22,812 bases of DNA from Nocardioidaceae bacterium (GCA_013696365.1 JACCYS010000283.1:1-22812); one strand, 5' to 3'; shown: positions 1 through 8,005, counted from the first letter of the stretch. The notes: generated by a model from the sequence alone, not told the origin. Numbers and translations: made by a program.

Positions 1-399
1 GCCAGCACGTCCGCCGACGCCGCGTCGGAGCGCACGTGGAAGCGGCTCGCGAACTGCGAGTCCGGTGGCAACTGGCATATCAACACCGGCAACGGCTACT
101 ACGGCGGCCTGCAGTTCTCCGCGGGCACCTGGAAGGCGTACAACGGGCGGCACTTTGCCCGTCGCGCGGACAAGGCCCGCCGGGTGGAGCAGATCGCCAC
201 CGCACACCGGGTGCTGCGCAATCAGGGCTGGGGCGCATGGCCGGCCTGCTCGAGCAAACTGGGTCTCGGATCCGCTGAACGCAAGGAGAAGTGGGGCCGC
301 GGCACGTGGAAGCACGGCCACGGACACCACCGCAACGCCGGGCCGCACAAGGCGGGCAGCCCGCGCGCCATCGAGGGGGCAACGGAAATAGCCGGCTGA
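1..399 (+). CDS. Resuscitation-promoting factor (Rpf)-type transglycosylase, C-terminal fragment
   Basis: The reading frame is open from base 1, so the gene begins outside the window; 132 codons are visible. Residues about 11-87 of the fragment form an Rpf/transglycosylase-like domain: a Trp-rich start, LANCESGGNWHINTGNGYYG with the presumed catalytic Glu at fragment residue 20, GGLQFSAGTW, and the closing GWGAWPAC. Cys19 and Cys83 are placed to form the family's disulfide. Rpf proteins are secreted muralytic enzymes that cleave peptidoglycan glycan strands and stimulate growth of dormant actinobacteria. After the domain comes a tail of about 45 residues rich in Gly, His, Lys and Arg, longer than the few residues that end RpfB of Mycobacterium. 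Whether the missing part holds DUF348/G5 domains (RpfB) or LysM cannot be seen. The family is clear; the subtype is not. Confidence 0.85.
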   Translation, partial: ASTSADAASERTWKRLANCESGGNWHINTGNGYYGGLQFSAGTWKAYNGRHFARRADKARRVEQIATAHRVLRNQGWGAWPACSSKLGLGSAERKEKWGRGTWKHGHGHHRNAGPHKAGSPRAIEGATEIAG

Positions 400-405
400 C
401 CGGCT
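390..405 (+). terminator. Possible hairpin terminator at the end of the rpf-like gene
   Basis: AGCCGG (390-395) and CCGGCT (400-405) pair perfectly around a CTGA loop that contains the stop codon. There is no T-tract after it, so termination is an inference from position and stem strength only. Confidence 0.3.
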
Positions 406-478
406 GCGCGTAAGGGGAGGGTTCGTTGGCGCATCGGCAGCCGAGCAGCAGTGGCCGATCGGAGCCGACCGGGACAGA

Positions 479-501
479 CTGTCGGTGGTCCCGATTAGCC
501 T
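479..501 (+). promoter_or_regulatory. DNA-damage (RecA-independent, PafBC-type) promoter of uvrA
   Basis: CTGTCGGTG (479-487), eight bases, then TAGCCT (496-501). This fits the mycobacterial RecA-independent damage promoter consensus TTGTCRGTG-N8-TANNNT at 8 of 9 upstream positions and at all three fixed positions of the -10 box, with exact spacing. In mycobacteria such promoters are activated by PafBC. The start point expected about seven bases after the -10 box is near 508. The same layout precedes uvrC at 4034-4056. I saw no SOS (LexA) palindrome here. Confidence 0.65.
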
Positions 502-570
502 GACCGAGTGCCGCAATTTGGCCAGGTCCAGCCTGGGTCAAACGGGGCCGCCGTGCCGTCCGCCGATCCC

Positions 571-575
571 AGGAG
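571..575 (+). promoter_or_regulatory. Ribosome binding site deciding the uvrA start at 586
   Basis: AGGAG lies ten bases before the GTG at 586. It supports the conserved UvrA N-terminus (MADRLIVRGAREHNL) over the upstream in-frame GTG at 508, which has no Shine-Dalgarno sequence. Confidence 0.6.
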
Positions 576-585
576 AGTCGCAGTC

Positions 586-3498
586 GTGGCAGACCGCCTT
601 ATCGTCCGTGGTGCCCGCGAGCACAACCTCAAGGACGTCTCGATCGAGCTGCCCCGCGACTCTCTCATCGTCTTCACCGGGTTGTCCGGGTCGGGCAAGT
701 CCAGCCTGGCATTCGACACGATCTTTGCCGAGGGGCAGCGTCGCTACGTCGAGTCGCTGTCGGCCTACGCCCGTCAGTTCCTTGGGCAGATGGACAAGCC
801 CGACGTCGACTTCATCGAGGGCCTGTCGCCCGCGGTGTCGATCGACCAGAAGTCCACCTCGCGCAACCCACGCTCGACCGTTGGCACCATCACCGAGGTC
901 TACGACTACCTGCGACTGCTGTTTGCACGCGCTGGGCGGCCGCACTGCCCGGTCTGTGACCGGCCGATCGCCCGGCAAACACCACAGCAGATCGTCGACC
1001 GGGTCCTCGAGCTCGACGAGGGCACCCGCTTCCAAGTCCTTGCCCCGGTCATCCGCGGTCGCAAAGGCGAGTACGGCGACCTGTTCCGCACCCTGCAGAC
1101 CCAGGGGTATAGCCGTGCCCGGGTCAACGGTGAGGTGCACACTCTTGCTGATCCGCCCACCTTGGCCAAGCAGAAGAAGCACACCATCGAAGTGGTCGTC
1201 GACCGGCTGGCCGTCAAGCAGAGCGCCAAACGGCGGTTGACCGACTCCGTCGAGACGGCGCTGCGGCTGGGAGACGGTCTGGTGTTGCTGGACTTTGTCG
1301 ACCTGGCAGCCGATGACCCCGGCCGGGAGCGGATGTTCTCCGAACATCTGGCCTGCATGTACGACGACCTGTCCTTCGAAGAGCTCGAGCCCAGGTCGTT
1401 CTCCTTCAACTCGCCGTTCGGCGCCTGCGTGGAGTGCCACGGTCTGGGCACCCGGATGGAGGTGGATGCCGAGCTGGTTGTGCCCGACCCGTCACGATCG
1501 GTCGCTGATGGTGCCGTGACGCCGTGGTCCGCGGCACACGTCTCGGAGTACTTCAGCCGCCTGCTGTCAGCGCTCGGTGACGAGATGGGCTTCTCGGTCG
1601 ACGTCCCGTTCGCCGCTCTGCCGGCCGACGCGCAGCGTGCGCTGATGCACGGGCACGAGCAGCAGGTGCACGTCCGGTACCGCAACCGTTACGGCCGCGA
1701 GCGTTCGTACTGGACGACCTTCGAGGGGGTCATTCCCTATATCCAGCGTCGGCACAGCGAGGCAGAGTCCGACACCAGCCGTGAACGCTTCGAGGGCTTC
1801 ATGCGCGAGGTGCCTTGCCAGGTGTGCGCCGGGGCACGGATCAAGCCGGTGTCGGCCGCGGTGCGGTTGGCCGGCGCAGGCGGCGACGAGCGCAACATCG
1901 CCGACGTCTGCGCGCTGCCTATCGACGAGGCGGCAGCTTTCCTGGGGGACCTGCAGATGACCGACCGGGAGCGGCAGATCGGCGGCCGGGTGCTGAAGGA
2001 GATCCACGAGCGGATGCGGTTCCTGCTCGACGTGGGTCTCGACTATCTGACGCTCGACCGACCCTCGGGTTCGTTGTCCGGCGGGGAGGCGCAGCGCATC
2101 AGGCTGGCGACCCAGATCGGCGCCGGCCTGGTTGGTGTGCTCTATGTGTTGGATGAGCCGTCGATCGGTCTGCACCAGAAGGACAATCATCGGCTCATCG
2201 ACACACTCGTCCGGCTGCGTGACCTCGGCAACACCCTGATCGTCGTCGAGCACGACGAGGACACGATCCGTACGGCCGACTGGGTGGTCGACATCGGCCC
2301 GGGGGCCGGTGAGCACGGAGGCCAAGTGGTGGTGTCGGGCACCGTCGACGACCTGTTGGACCATCCGGACTCATTGACGGGCGCCTACCTAGCGGGGCGC
2401 GTACACATCCCGCTGCCCGACGTACGCCGGCACCCGACCCCGGGTCGAGAGCTGGTCGTACGGGGGGCCAAGGAGCACAACCTCCGCGACATCGACGTTG
2501 CGTTCCCGATGGGGGTGCTCACCGCGGTGACCGGGGTGTCGGGGTCCGGCAAGTCCACTCTGGTCAACGACATCCTCTACGCCTCCTTGGCCAAGCGCAT
2601 CTATCGATCGCGCGAGATCCCGGGACGGCACCGCACCATCAGCGGCAGCGAGCAGGTGGACAAGGTCATCCACGTGGACCAGTCGCCAATCGGCCGCACA
2701 CCGCGTTCCAACCCGGCCACCTACACCGGCGTGTTCGACCACGTCCGCAAGCTCTTCGCCCAGACCAGCGAGGCCAAGGTCCGGGGCTACCAGCCGGGGC
2801 GTTTCTCCTTCAACGTCAAGGGCGGTCGCTGCGAGGCGTGCTCGGGCGACGGCACCATCAAGATCGAGATGAACTTCCTGCCCGACGTCTACGTGCCCTG
2901 CGAGGTCTGCCACGGCGCACGCTACAACCGCGAAACCCTCGAGGTGCACTTCAAGGGTAAGTCCATCGCGGAGGTGCTCGACATGCCGATCGAGCAGGCG
3001 GTGGACTTCTTCGAGGCTATCCCCGCGATCAGCCGGCACCTGCGCACCCTCGTCGATGTGGGGCTGGGTTATGTGCGGCTCGGCCAGCCGGCGCCCACGC
3101 TGTCCGGCGGGGAGGCGCAGCGAGTCAAGCTGGCCTCGGAGTTGCAGAAGCGGTCCACCGGCAGCACCGTCTACGTGCTGGACGAGCCCACGACCGGGTT
3201 GCATTTCGAGGACATCCGCAAGCTGCTGGGCGTGTTGCAGGGCCTCGTCGACAAGGGCAACACCGTCATCGTCATCGAGCACAACCTGGACGTCATCAAG
3301 ACCGCCGACTGGCTCATCGACATGGGTCCCGAGGGTGGCACCCGCGGCGGGTTGGTGGTCGCCGAAGGCAGCCCCGAGGACGTCGCTGCCGACCCGGCCA
3401 GCCATACCGGCGCCTTCCTGCGCCCGCTGCTCGGCAGTGCCAGGGGCGCCCGGTCACGGCCCTCCCCCCGGAAGGGCAGTGGCCGGAAAGCCGGGTGA
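586..3498 (+). CDS. uvrA: UvrABC excinuclease subunit A
   Basis: UvrA is the damage-recognition ATPase of nucleotide excision repair; a dimer scans DNA with UvrB and hands the lesion to UvrB. The 970-residue product carries two ABC ATPase modules: Walker A GLSGSGKS at 32-39 with signature LSGGEAQR near 496 and VLDEPSIGL near 520; and Walker A GVSGSGKS near 650 with a second LSGGEAQR near 839 and VLDEPTTGL after it. The second zinc module is complete (CEAC near 749, then CEVC). The first has C257, C281 and C284 but Asp260 where E. coli has its second Cys. GTG 586 was chosen for its AGGAG site and because the family starts at MADRLIV; an in-frame GTG at 508 would add 26 residues. A short basic tail (about 20 residues) ends the protein. 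A damage-type promoter lies upstream. Confidence 0.97.
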   Translation: MADRLIVRGAREHNLKDVSIELPRDSLIVFTGLSGSGKSSLAFDTIFAEGQRRYVESLSAYARQFLGQMDKPDVDFIEGLSPAVSIDQKSTSRNPRSTVGTITEVYDYLRLLFARAGRPHCPVCDRPIARQTPQQIVDRVLELDEGTRFQVLAPVIRGRKGEYGDLFRTLQTQGYSRARVNGEVHTLADPPTLAKQKKHTIEVVVDRLAVKQSAKRRLTDSVETALRLGDGLVLLDFVDLAADDPGRERMFSEHLACMYDDLSFEELEPRSFSFNSPFGACVECHGLGTRMEVDAELVVPDPSRSVADGAVTPWSAAHVSEYFSRLLSALGDEMGFSVDVPFAALPADAQRALMHGHEQQVHVRYRNRYGRERSYWTTFEGVIPYIQRRHSEAESDTSRERFEGFMREVPCQVCAGARIKPVSAAVRLAGAGGDERNIADVCALPIDEAAAFLGDLQMTDRERQIGGRVLKEIHERMRFLLDVGLDYLTLDRPSGSLSGGEAQRIRLATQIGAGLVGVLYVLDEPSIGLHQKDNHRLIDTLVRLRDLGNTLIVVEHDEDTIRTADWVVDIGPGAGEHGGQVVVSGTVDDLLDHPDSLTGAYLAGRVHIPLPDVRRHPTPGRELVVRGAKEHNLRDIDVAFPMGVLTAVTGVSGSGKSTLVNDILYASLAKRIYRSREIPGRHRTISGSEQVDKVIHVDQSPIGRTPRSNPATYTGVFDHVRKLFAQTSEAKVRGYQPGRFSFNVKGGRCEACSGDGTIKIEMNFLPDVYVPCEVCHGARYNRETLEVHFKGKSIAEVLDMPIEQAVDFFEAIPAISRHLRTLVDVGLGYVRLGQPAPTLSGGEAQRVKLASELQKRSTGSTVYVLDEPTTGLHFEDIRKLLGVLQGLVDKGNTVIVIEHNLDVIKTADWLIDMGPEGGTRGGLVVAEGSPEDVAADPASHTGAFLRPLLGSARGARSRPSPRKGSGRKAG

Positions 3499-3556
3499 GC
3501 CTGGATTTGTGATCGGGCCCGTCATCATGGATGTCCGACGTCTTGGAGGCTCGACC

Positions 3557-4027
3557 ATGAATGACCGAAGCCCACTGATCTGCCGCCGCGCCGTTCTGCA
3601 GGGCCTAGCTGTGAGCGGCGCCGGTGCTGCCGCCTCGACACTGCTGGCCGCCTGCGGCAGCGACGGGGAGGCCACGTCTAGCACCCCCAGCAGTTCTGCC
3701 GGCGACAACGACGGCACCCAAGGCGGCGGCGAGGGCTCTGGCACCGTGCTGGGCCCCGCATCCGAGGTTGCTGTCGGCGGCGGCGTCATCTATGCCGACG
3801 CCTTGGTGGTCGTGACCCAACCAACCAAAGGCGAATACAAGGGCTTCACCGCCGTCTGCACCCATCAGCAGTGTCCCGTCACCAGCATCGAGGGTGCCGA
3901 GATCGTCTGCAATTGTCACGGCAGCCGCTACTCCATCGAAGACGGTTCGGTCATCTCCGGTCCTGCACCTGCCGCGTTGGCTGCCGAGCCGGTCACCCTC
4001 AGCGGCGGAGACGTCACCCTCGGCTGA
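3557..4027 (+). CDS. Tat-exported Rieske [2Fe-2S] lipoprotein
   Basis: A 156-residue protein. Residues 1-33 are a Tat signal with lipobox: twin arginine R10-R11 in CRRAVLQ, a hydrophobic stretch, then LAAC with the lipidation Cys at 33. Residues about 34-62 are a Ser/Gly/Thr/Asp-rich linker. Residues about 63-156 are a compact Rieske domain: CTHQQC (ligands C101, H103) and CNCHGS (ligands C118, H121), with C106 and C120 positioned for the usual disulfide. It should be folded with its cluster in the cytoplasm, exported by Tat and anchored on the outer face of the membrane as a one-electron carrier. Its redox partner is unknown. ATG 3557 has GGAGG seven bases upstream; the in-frame ATG at 3527 lacks one. 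It starts 58 bases after uvrA and ends 35 bases before uvrC, so it may be read from the uvrA promoter. The fold is certain, the role is not. Confidence 0.9.
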   Translation: MNDRSPLICRRAVLQGLAVSGAGAAASTLLAACGSDGEATSSTPSSSAGDNDGTQGGGEGSGTVLGPASEVAVGGGVIYADALVVVTQPTKGEYKGFTAVCTHQQCPVTSIEGAEIVCNCHGSRYSIEDGSVISGPAPAALAAEPVTLSGGDVTLG

Positions 4028-4033
4028 CCGGCG

Positions 4034-4056
4034 CTGTCCGTGCCGGCCTCTAGGCT
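4034..4056 (+). promoter_or_regulatory. DNA-damage (PafBC-type) promoter of uvrC
   Basis: CTGTCCGTG (4034-4042), eight bases, then TAGGCT (4051-4056), the same layout as upstream of uvrA. It matches TTGTCRGTG at 7 of 9 positions and TANNNT fully. The last T of the -10 box is seven bases before the uvrC GTG at 4063, so transcription is expected to begin at or next to the start codon (leaderless). Confidence 0.55.
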
Positions 4057-4062
4057 GGGCGC

Positions 4063-6075
4063 GTGCCAGATCCTGCGTCCTACCGGCCGACCGCCGGCTC
4101 GGTCCCGGATCAGCCGGGTGTCTACCGCTTTCTCGACCCGTCCGGCCGGGTGATCTACGTCGGCAAGGCGAAGTCGTTGCGCTCGCGGCTGGGCTCGTAC
4201 TTCCAAGACATTCTCCAGCTGCACCCGCGGACCCAGACGATGGTCAGCACAGCCGGCCGGGTCGACTGGACCGTGGTCAGCACCGAGGTCGAGGCGCTGC
4301 AGCTCGAGTACAGCTGGATCAAGCAGTTCGACCCGCGCTTCAACGTCAAGTACCGAGACGACAAGTCGTACCCGTGGCTGGCCGTGACGATGAACGAGGA
4401 GTTTCCGCGCGTCACCGTGGGGCGCGGCCCCAAGCGCAAAGGGGTGCGCTACTTCGGGCCGTACAGCCACGCTTGGGCGATCCGCGAGACCGTCGACTTG
4501 ATCCTCCGGGTGTTTCCGATGCGGTCCTGCTCGGCCGGGGTGTTCAAGCGGTCGGCCCAGATCGGCCGACCATGCCTGCTGGGCTACATCGGCAAGTGCT
4601 CGGCCCCCTGCGTGGGGCGGGTCAGCGCGGAGGAGCACCGTGACATCGTGGAAGACTTCGTCAGCTTCGTGTCCGGCCGCACCGATGAGCACGTTGCGCG
4701 GATCGAGCGGCAAATGCGGGCGGCCGCCACTGAGCTCGACTTTGAGCGGGCCGCACGGTTGCGCGACGACGTTGGTGCGTTGCGTCGAGCGATGGAAAAG
4801 AATGCGGTCGTGCTCGGGGACGGGACAGACGCCGACGTGCTGGCGCTCACCGAGGACCCGCTGGAGGTCGCGGTGCAGATCTTCAACGTCCGCGGCGGTC
4901 GGGTTCGCGGCCAACGCGGCTGGGTGGCCGACAAGGTCGACGACGCCGGTACCGGGGACCTGGTCGAGCGGGCGCTGGCGCAGCTGTACGGCGGCGAAAG
5001 TGGCGAGGCGATCCCGCGCGAGGTGCTGGTGCCTGCCCTACCCGCGGACACCGGTGCACTGGAGCAGTGGTTGTGCGATCGTCGTGGCGGTCGGGTCGCA
5101 GTGCGGGTGCCGCAGCGTGGCGACAAGCACGCACTGATGCAGACCGTGGAGCGGAACGCCGCGCAGACCCTCGCGGTGCACAAGACCAAACGGGCCAGCG
5201 ACCTCACCACCCGCAACCGCGCTCTCGAAGAGTTGCAGCGCGGCCTGGGGTTGGCGGAGGCGCCGCTGCGGATCGAGTGCTACGACGTCTCCAACCTGCA
5301 GGGCACCCAGGTGGTGGCGTCGATGGTGGTCTTCGAGGACGGGTTGCCGCGCAAGAGCGAGTATCGGCGTTTTGTCATCAAGGGGGTCACGGGCCAGAAC
5401 GACGTCGCGAGCATGCACGAGACCCTTACCCGCCGATTCCGCCGGATGCTCGACGACCAGGTGGATGCGCAGCCAGGTTTTGGCGCCGACCCGGCCGACG
5501 GCGACGGCCCGTTGCTGGTTGACCCGGAGACGGGGCGCCCGCGCAAGTTTGCCTACGCCCCCGGCTTGGTGGTGGTCGATGGTGGGCCTCCGCAGGTCGC
5601 CGCGGCCGCGAAAGCGCTGACCGAGCTCGCGATCACCGACATTCCCGTGTGTGGGCTGGCCAAGCGGCTCGAGGAGGTCTGGTTGCCCGACGACGAGGAC
5701 CCGCTGGTGCTGCCCCGCACCAGTGAGGCGCTGTACCTGCTGCAGCGCATTCGGGACGAGGCCCACCGCTTCGCGATCAGCCACCACCGTTCGCGGCGGT
5801 CACGGTCGATGGTCGAGAGTGCCCTCGACGAGGTACCCGGGCTGGGTGAGGTGCGCCGCAAATCTCTGCTGTTGCGATTCGGCTCGCTGAAGCGGCTCCG
5901 CGCCGCCAGCGTGGACGAGATCGCCGAGGTGCCGGGCGTCGGACGCCGCACCGCGGAGTCTGTCGCGCGGGCGCTGCAGCCCGCCGATCCGGCAGCGTCG
6001 GCCAGAGAGCAGGCACGCGTGAACACCGCAACCGGTGAGATCCTCGACGACCAGCCAGCAGGAGATCGATCGTGA
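4063..6075 (+). CDS. uvrC: UvrABC excinuclease subunit C
   Basis: UvrC makes both incisions around a lesion marked by UvrB. The 670-residue product has the expected order: a GIY-YIG nuclease domain at about 17-100 (GVYRFLD, then VIYVGKAKSLRSRL) for the 3' cut; a CLLGYIGKCSAPC segment near 170; a UVR motif (DFERAARLRDDVGALRRAME) near 225-245 for UvrB contact; an RNase H-like endonuclease domain at about 390-570 (IECYDVSNLQGTQVV, then GLVVVDGG) for the 5' cut; and helix-hairpin-helix motifs at about 605-660 (VPGLGEVRRKSLL, VPGVGRRTAESVARAL). The GTG at 4063 matches the start of mycobacterial UvrC (MPDPA-YRP) and has no Shine-Dalgarno site, in keeping with a leaderless transcript. The stop overlaps the rapZ start by four bases (GTGA), so rapZ, yvcK and whiA may share its transcript. 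Confidence 0.97.
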   Translation: MPDPASYRPTAGSVPDQPGVYRFLDPSGRVIYVGKAKSLRSRLGSYFQDILQLHPRTQTMVSTAGRVDWTVVSTEVEALQLEYSWIKQFDPRFNVKYRDDKSYPWLAVTMNEEFPRVTVGRGPKRKGVRYFGPYSHAWAIRETVDLILRVFPMRSCSAGVFKRSAQIGRPCLLGYIGKCSAPCVGRVSAEEHRDIVEDFVSFVSGRTDEHVARIERQMRAAATELDFERAARLRDDVGALRRAMEKNAVVLGDGTDADVLALTEDPLEVAVQIFNVRGGRVRGQRGWVADKVDDAGTGDLVERALAQLYGGESGEAIPREVLVPALPADTGALEQWLCDRRGGRVAVRVPQRGDKHALMQTVERNAAQTLAVHKTKRASDLTTRNRALEELQRGLGLAEAPLRIECYDVSNLQGTQVVASMVVFEDGLPRKSEYRRFVIKGVTGQNDVASMHETLTRRFRRMLDDQVDAQPGFGADPADGDGPLLVDPETGRPRKFAYAPGLVVVDGGPPQVAAAAKALTELAITDIPVCGLAKRLEEVWLPDDEDPLVLPRTSEALYLLQRIRDEAHRFAISHHRSRRSRSMVESALDEVPGLGEVRRKSLLLRFGSLKRLRAASVDEIAEVPGVGRRTAESVARALQPADPAASAREQARVNTATGEILDDQPAGDRS

Positions 6076-7007
6076 CTGACCCACAAGCGTCGCATCCGGG
6101 GGCCGCGGAGTCGACGGCCGCGGCTGTCCCGGTGGACACCGAGCAGGCGGCGGGGACGTTGTTGCTGGTGACCGGCATGAGCGGTGCCGGTCGCAGCACC
6201 GCCGCAGGTGTGCTCGAGGACCTTGGCTGGTTCGTGGTGGACAACCTGCCGCCCCAGCTGATCGCCGAGGTCCAGTCGTTGGTGGGCCGGGCAGGTCCCG
6301 ACCAAGCACGCATCGCCGTCGTCGTGGACGCTCGCTCCCGCTGGTTCTTCGCCGCGCTGCAAGGGGTGCTGGCCGACCTGGCTCGTCGTGGTCTCCGCCC
6401 GTCGGTGCTCTTCTTGGAGGCCACCGACGACGTGCTGGTCCGTCGGCAGGAGGCCGCCCGACGCCCGCACCCGCTGCAGGGGGAGGGACGGCTGCTCGAC
6501 GGCGTCCACGCCGAGCGAGAGATGATGCGCGAACTTCGCGGTCTGGCTGACCTGGTGATCGACACGTCAAACCTCAACGTCCACCAGCTCGGCACCAAGG
6601 TGACCTCGGCGTTCGCCGGTGCTGATCCCGATCGACTGCAGGCCACTGTGGTGTCGTTCGGTTTCAAGTACGGCATCCCGGTGGACGCCGACATGGTCGC
6701 GGACATGCGGTTCCTGCCGAACCCTTTCTGGGATCCCGTGCTGCGACCGATGTCCGGCCGGGACGCCGCGGTGCGTGCCTCGGTGCTCGGCCAGCCGGAC
6801 GCCGCTGCCTTCCTAGACGGCTACGAACAGCTGCTCGGCTCGCTCACCGGGGGGTTTGTGCGCGAGGGCAAGCGTTTCCTCACCCTGGCCATCGGCTGCA
6901 CCGGCGGGCGCCATCGCAGTGTCGCCATGGCCGAGGCGCTTGCTGAGCGACTGCGCGGGCACGACGCGTCCGTGCTCGTCGTCCATCGTGACCTGGGGCG
7001 CGAATGA
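6072..7007 (+). CDS. rapZ: RapZ/YvcJ-family nucleotide-binding protein
   Basis: A 311-residue P-loop protein of the RapZ (YvcJ) family. Walker A is GMSGAGRS at 35-42, followed by the family's GWFVVDNLP near 52-60; FLEATDD and the RRPHPL segment come next, and the C-terminal domain carries GCTGGRHRSVAMAEAL. In E. coli RapZ is an RNA-binding adaptor that directs RNase E to the GlmZ small RNA and senses glucosamine 6-phosphate. Actinobacteria lack that circuit, so its role here is open and only nucleotide binding can be inferred. A proposed 30-residue Ala-rich N-terminal stretch precedes the P-loop. GTG 6072 has AGGAG seven bases upstream and overlaps the uvrC stop as GTGA; its own stop overlaps yvcK as ATGA. 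Confidence 0.93.
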   Translation: MTDPQASHPGAAESTAAAVPVDTEQAAGTLLLVTGMSGAGRSTAAGVLEDLGWFVVDNLPPQLIAEVQSLVGRAGPDQARIAVVVDARSRWFFAALQGVLADLARRGLRPSVLFLEATDDVLVRRQEAARRPHPLQGEGRLLDGVHAEREMMRELRGLADLVIDTSNLNVHQLGTKVTSAFAGADPDRLQATVVSFGFKYGIPVDADMVADMRFLPNPFWDPVLRPMSGRDAAVRASVLGQPDAAAFLDGYEQLLGSLTGGFVREGKRFLTLAIGCTGGRHRSVAMAEALAERLRGHDASVLVVHRDLGRE

Positions 7008-8005
7008 GCAGTGCGGTGCCACCGGTGGCCGAGCTGTCCGGTGTGCGCCCACCCGCGGTGGTGGCACTGGGTGGAGGGCACGGTCTGGCTGCCTCGCTGT
7101 CCGCGCTGCGCCATGTGACCCCCCGGCTCACCGCGGTCGTCACCGTCGCCGACAACGGCGGGTCCTCAGGGAGGCTGCGACGTGAGCTCAACGTGCTGCC
7201 ACCGGGCGACCTGCGGATGGCGTTGGCCGCGTTGTGCGGTGACGACGCTTGGGGGCGTACCTGGGCGAGCGCCCTGCAGCACCGTTTCGAGAGTGCCGGC
7301 GAGCTGCACGACCACGCTCTGGGCAACCTGCTGATTGTGACGTTGTGGCAACTGCTCGGCGAGCGGTCCGACGGCGGCGACCCGCACGTGGCTGGCCTCG
7401 ACTGGGTGGGCCGCCTGCTGGGGGCACGCGGCCGGGTGCTGCCAATGAGTGCGGTGCCGCTCGACGTGGTGGCCCAGGTCCGGGGGACCGACGAACAGCA
7501 GCCGGACCGGCTGGTCCAGGTGCGCGGACAGGTGGAGGTCGCCTCCACGGTCGGTCAGGTGGAGTCGGTGGCGCTGGAGCCGCCGGACCCCCCGCCCTGC
7601 GCCGAGGCTCTGAGCGCCGTACAGGACGCCGACGTCGTGGTGCTCGGCCCGGGATCATGGTTCACCAGCGTGCTGCCGCATCTGTTGGTGCCCGGGTTGT
7701 CGCAAGCGCTGCACGAAACTCGAGCGCGTCGCGTGCTGACCCTCAACCTGGCACCGCAGGTCGGTGAGACCGACGGGTTCTCACCTGAGGCGCACGTCGA
7801 GATGCTGGCCGCACACGCCCCGGACCTGCGTGTCGACATCGTGCTCGCCGACGCTCGCCGCATCACCGACGCTGGCCCGCTGCGGGAGGCCTCGGCGGCG
7901 ATCGGCGCCGAGCTGGTGCTGGCCGACGTCGCCGAGCGCGGCGGATCCGCGCGGCACGACGTGCTGCGCCTGGCGGCTGCGTACCGCGAGGTGTGTCTTG
8001 GCTGA
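7004..8005 (+). CDS. yvcK: YvcK/GlmR (CofD-like) UDP-sugar-binding regulator
   Basis: A 333-residue member of the YvcK/CofD-like family. Visible signatures are VVALGGGHGLAASLSALR at about 19-36, VTVADNGGSSGRLR at 47-59, the PPGDLRMALAAL segment after it, and LGPGSWFTSVLPHLLVPGL in the C-terminal half. YvcK proteins bind UDP-GlcNAc and, in Bacillus and mycobacteria, help steer carbon into peptidoglycan precursors and are needed on gluconeogenic carbon; the mycobacterial protein (CuvA) is phosphorylated near its C-terminus. Here the protein ends without a long tail. It sits between rapZ and whiA, the standard arrangement, with an ATGA overlap to rapZ. Its neighbours gap-pgk-tpiA fit a link to carbon flux, but that link is inference. 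Confidence 0.93.
   Translation: MSSAVPPVAELSGVRPPAVVALGGGHGLAASLSALRHVTPRLTAVVTVADNGGSSGRLRRELNVLPPGDLRMALAALCGDDAWGRTWASALQHRFESAGELHDHALGNLLIVTLWQLLGERSDGGDPHVAGLDWVGRLLGARGRVLPMSAVPLDVVAQVRGTDEQQPDRLVQVRGQVEVASTVGQVESVALEPPDPPPCAEALSAVQDADVVVLGPGSWFTSVLPHLLVPGLSQALHETRARRVLTLNLAPQVGETDGFSPEAHVEMLAAHAPDLRVDIVLADARRITDAGPLREASAAIGAELVLADVAERGGSARHDVLRLAAAYREVCLG

Noticed and set aside
2389..3405. 338-codon open frame on the minus strand opposite uvrA
   Set aside because: It mirrors the codon positions of a certain gene in high-GC DNA, has no recognisable domain, and uvrA is unmistakable on the other strand.
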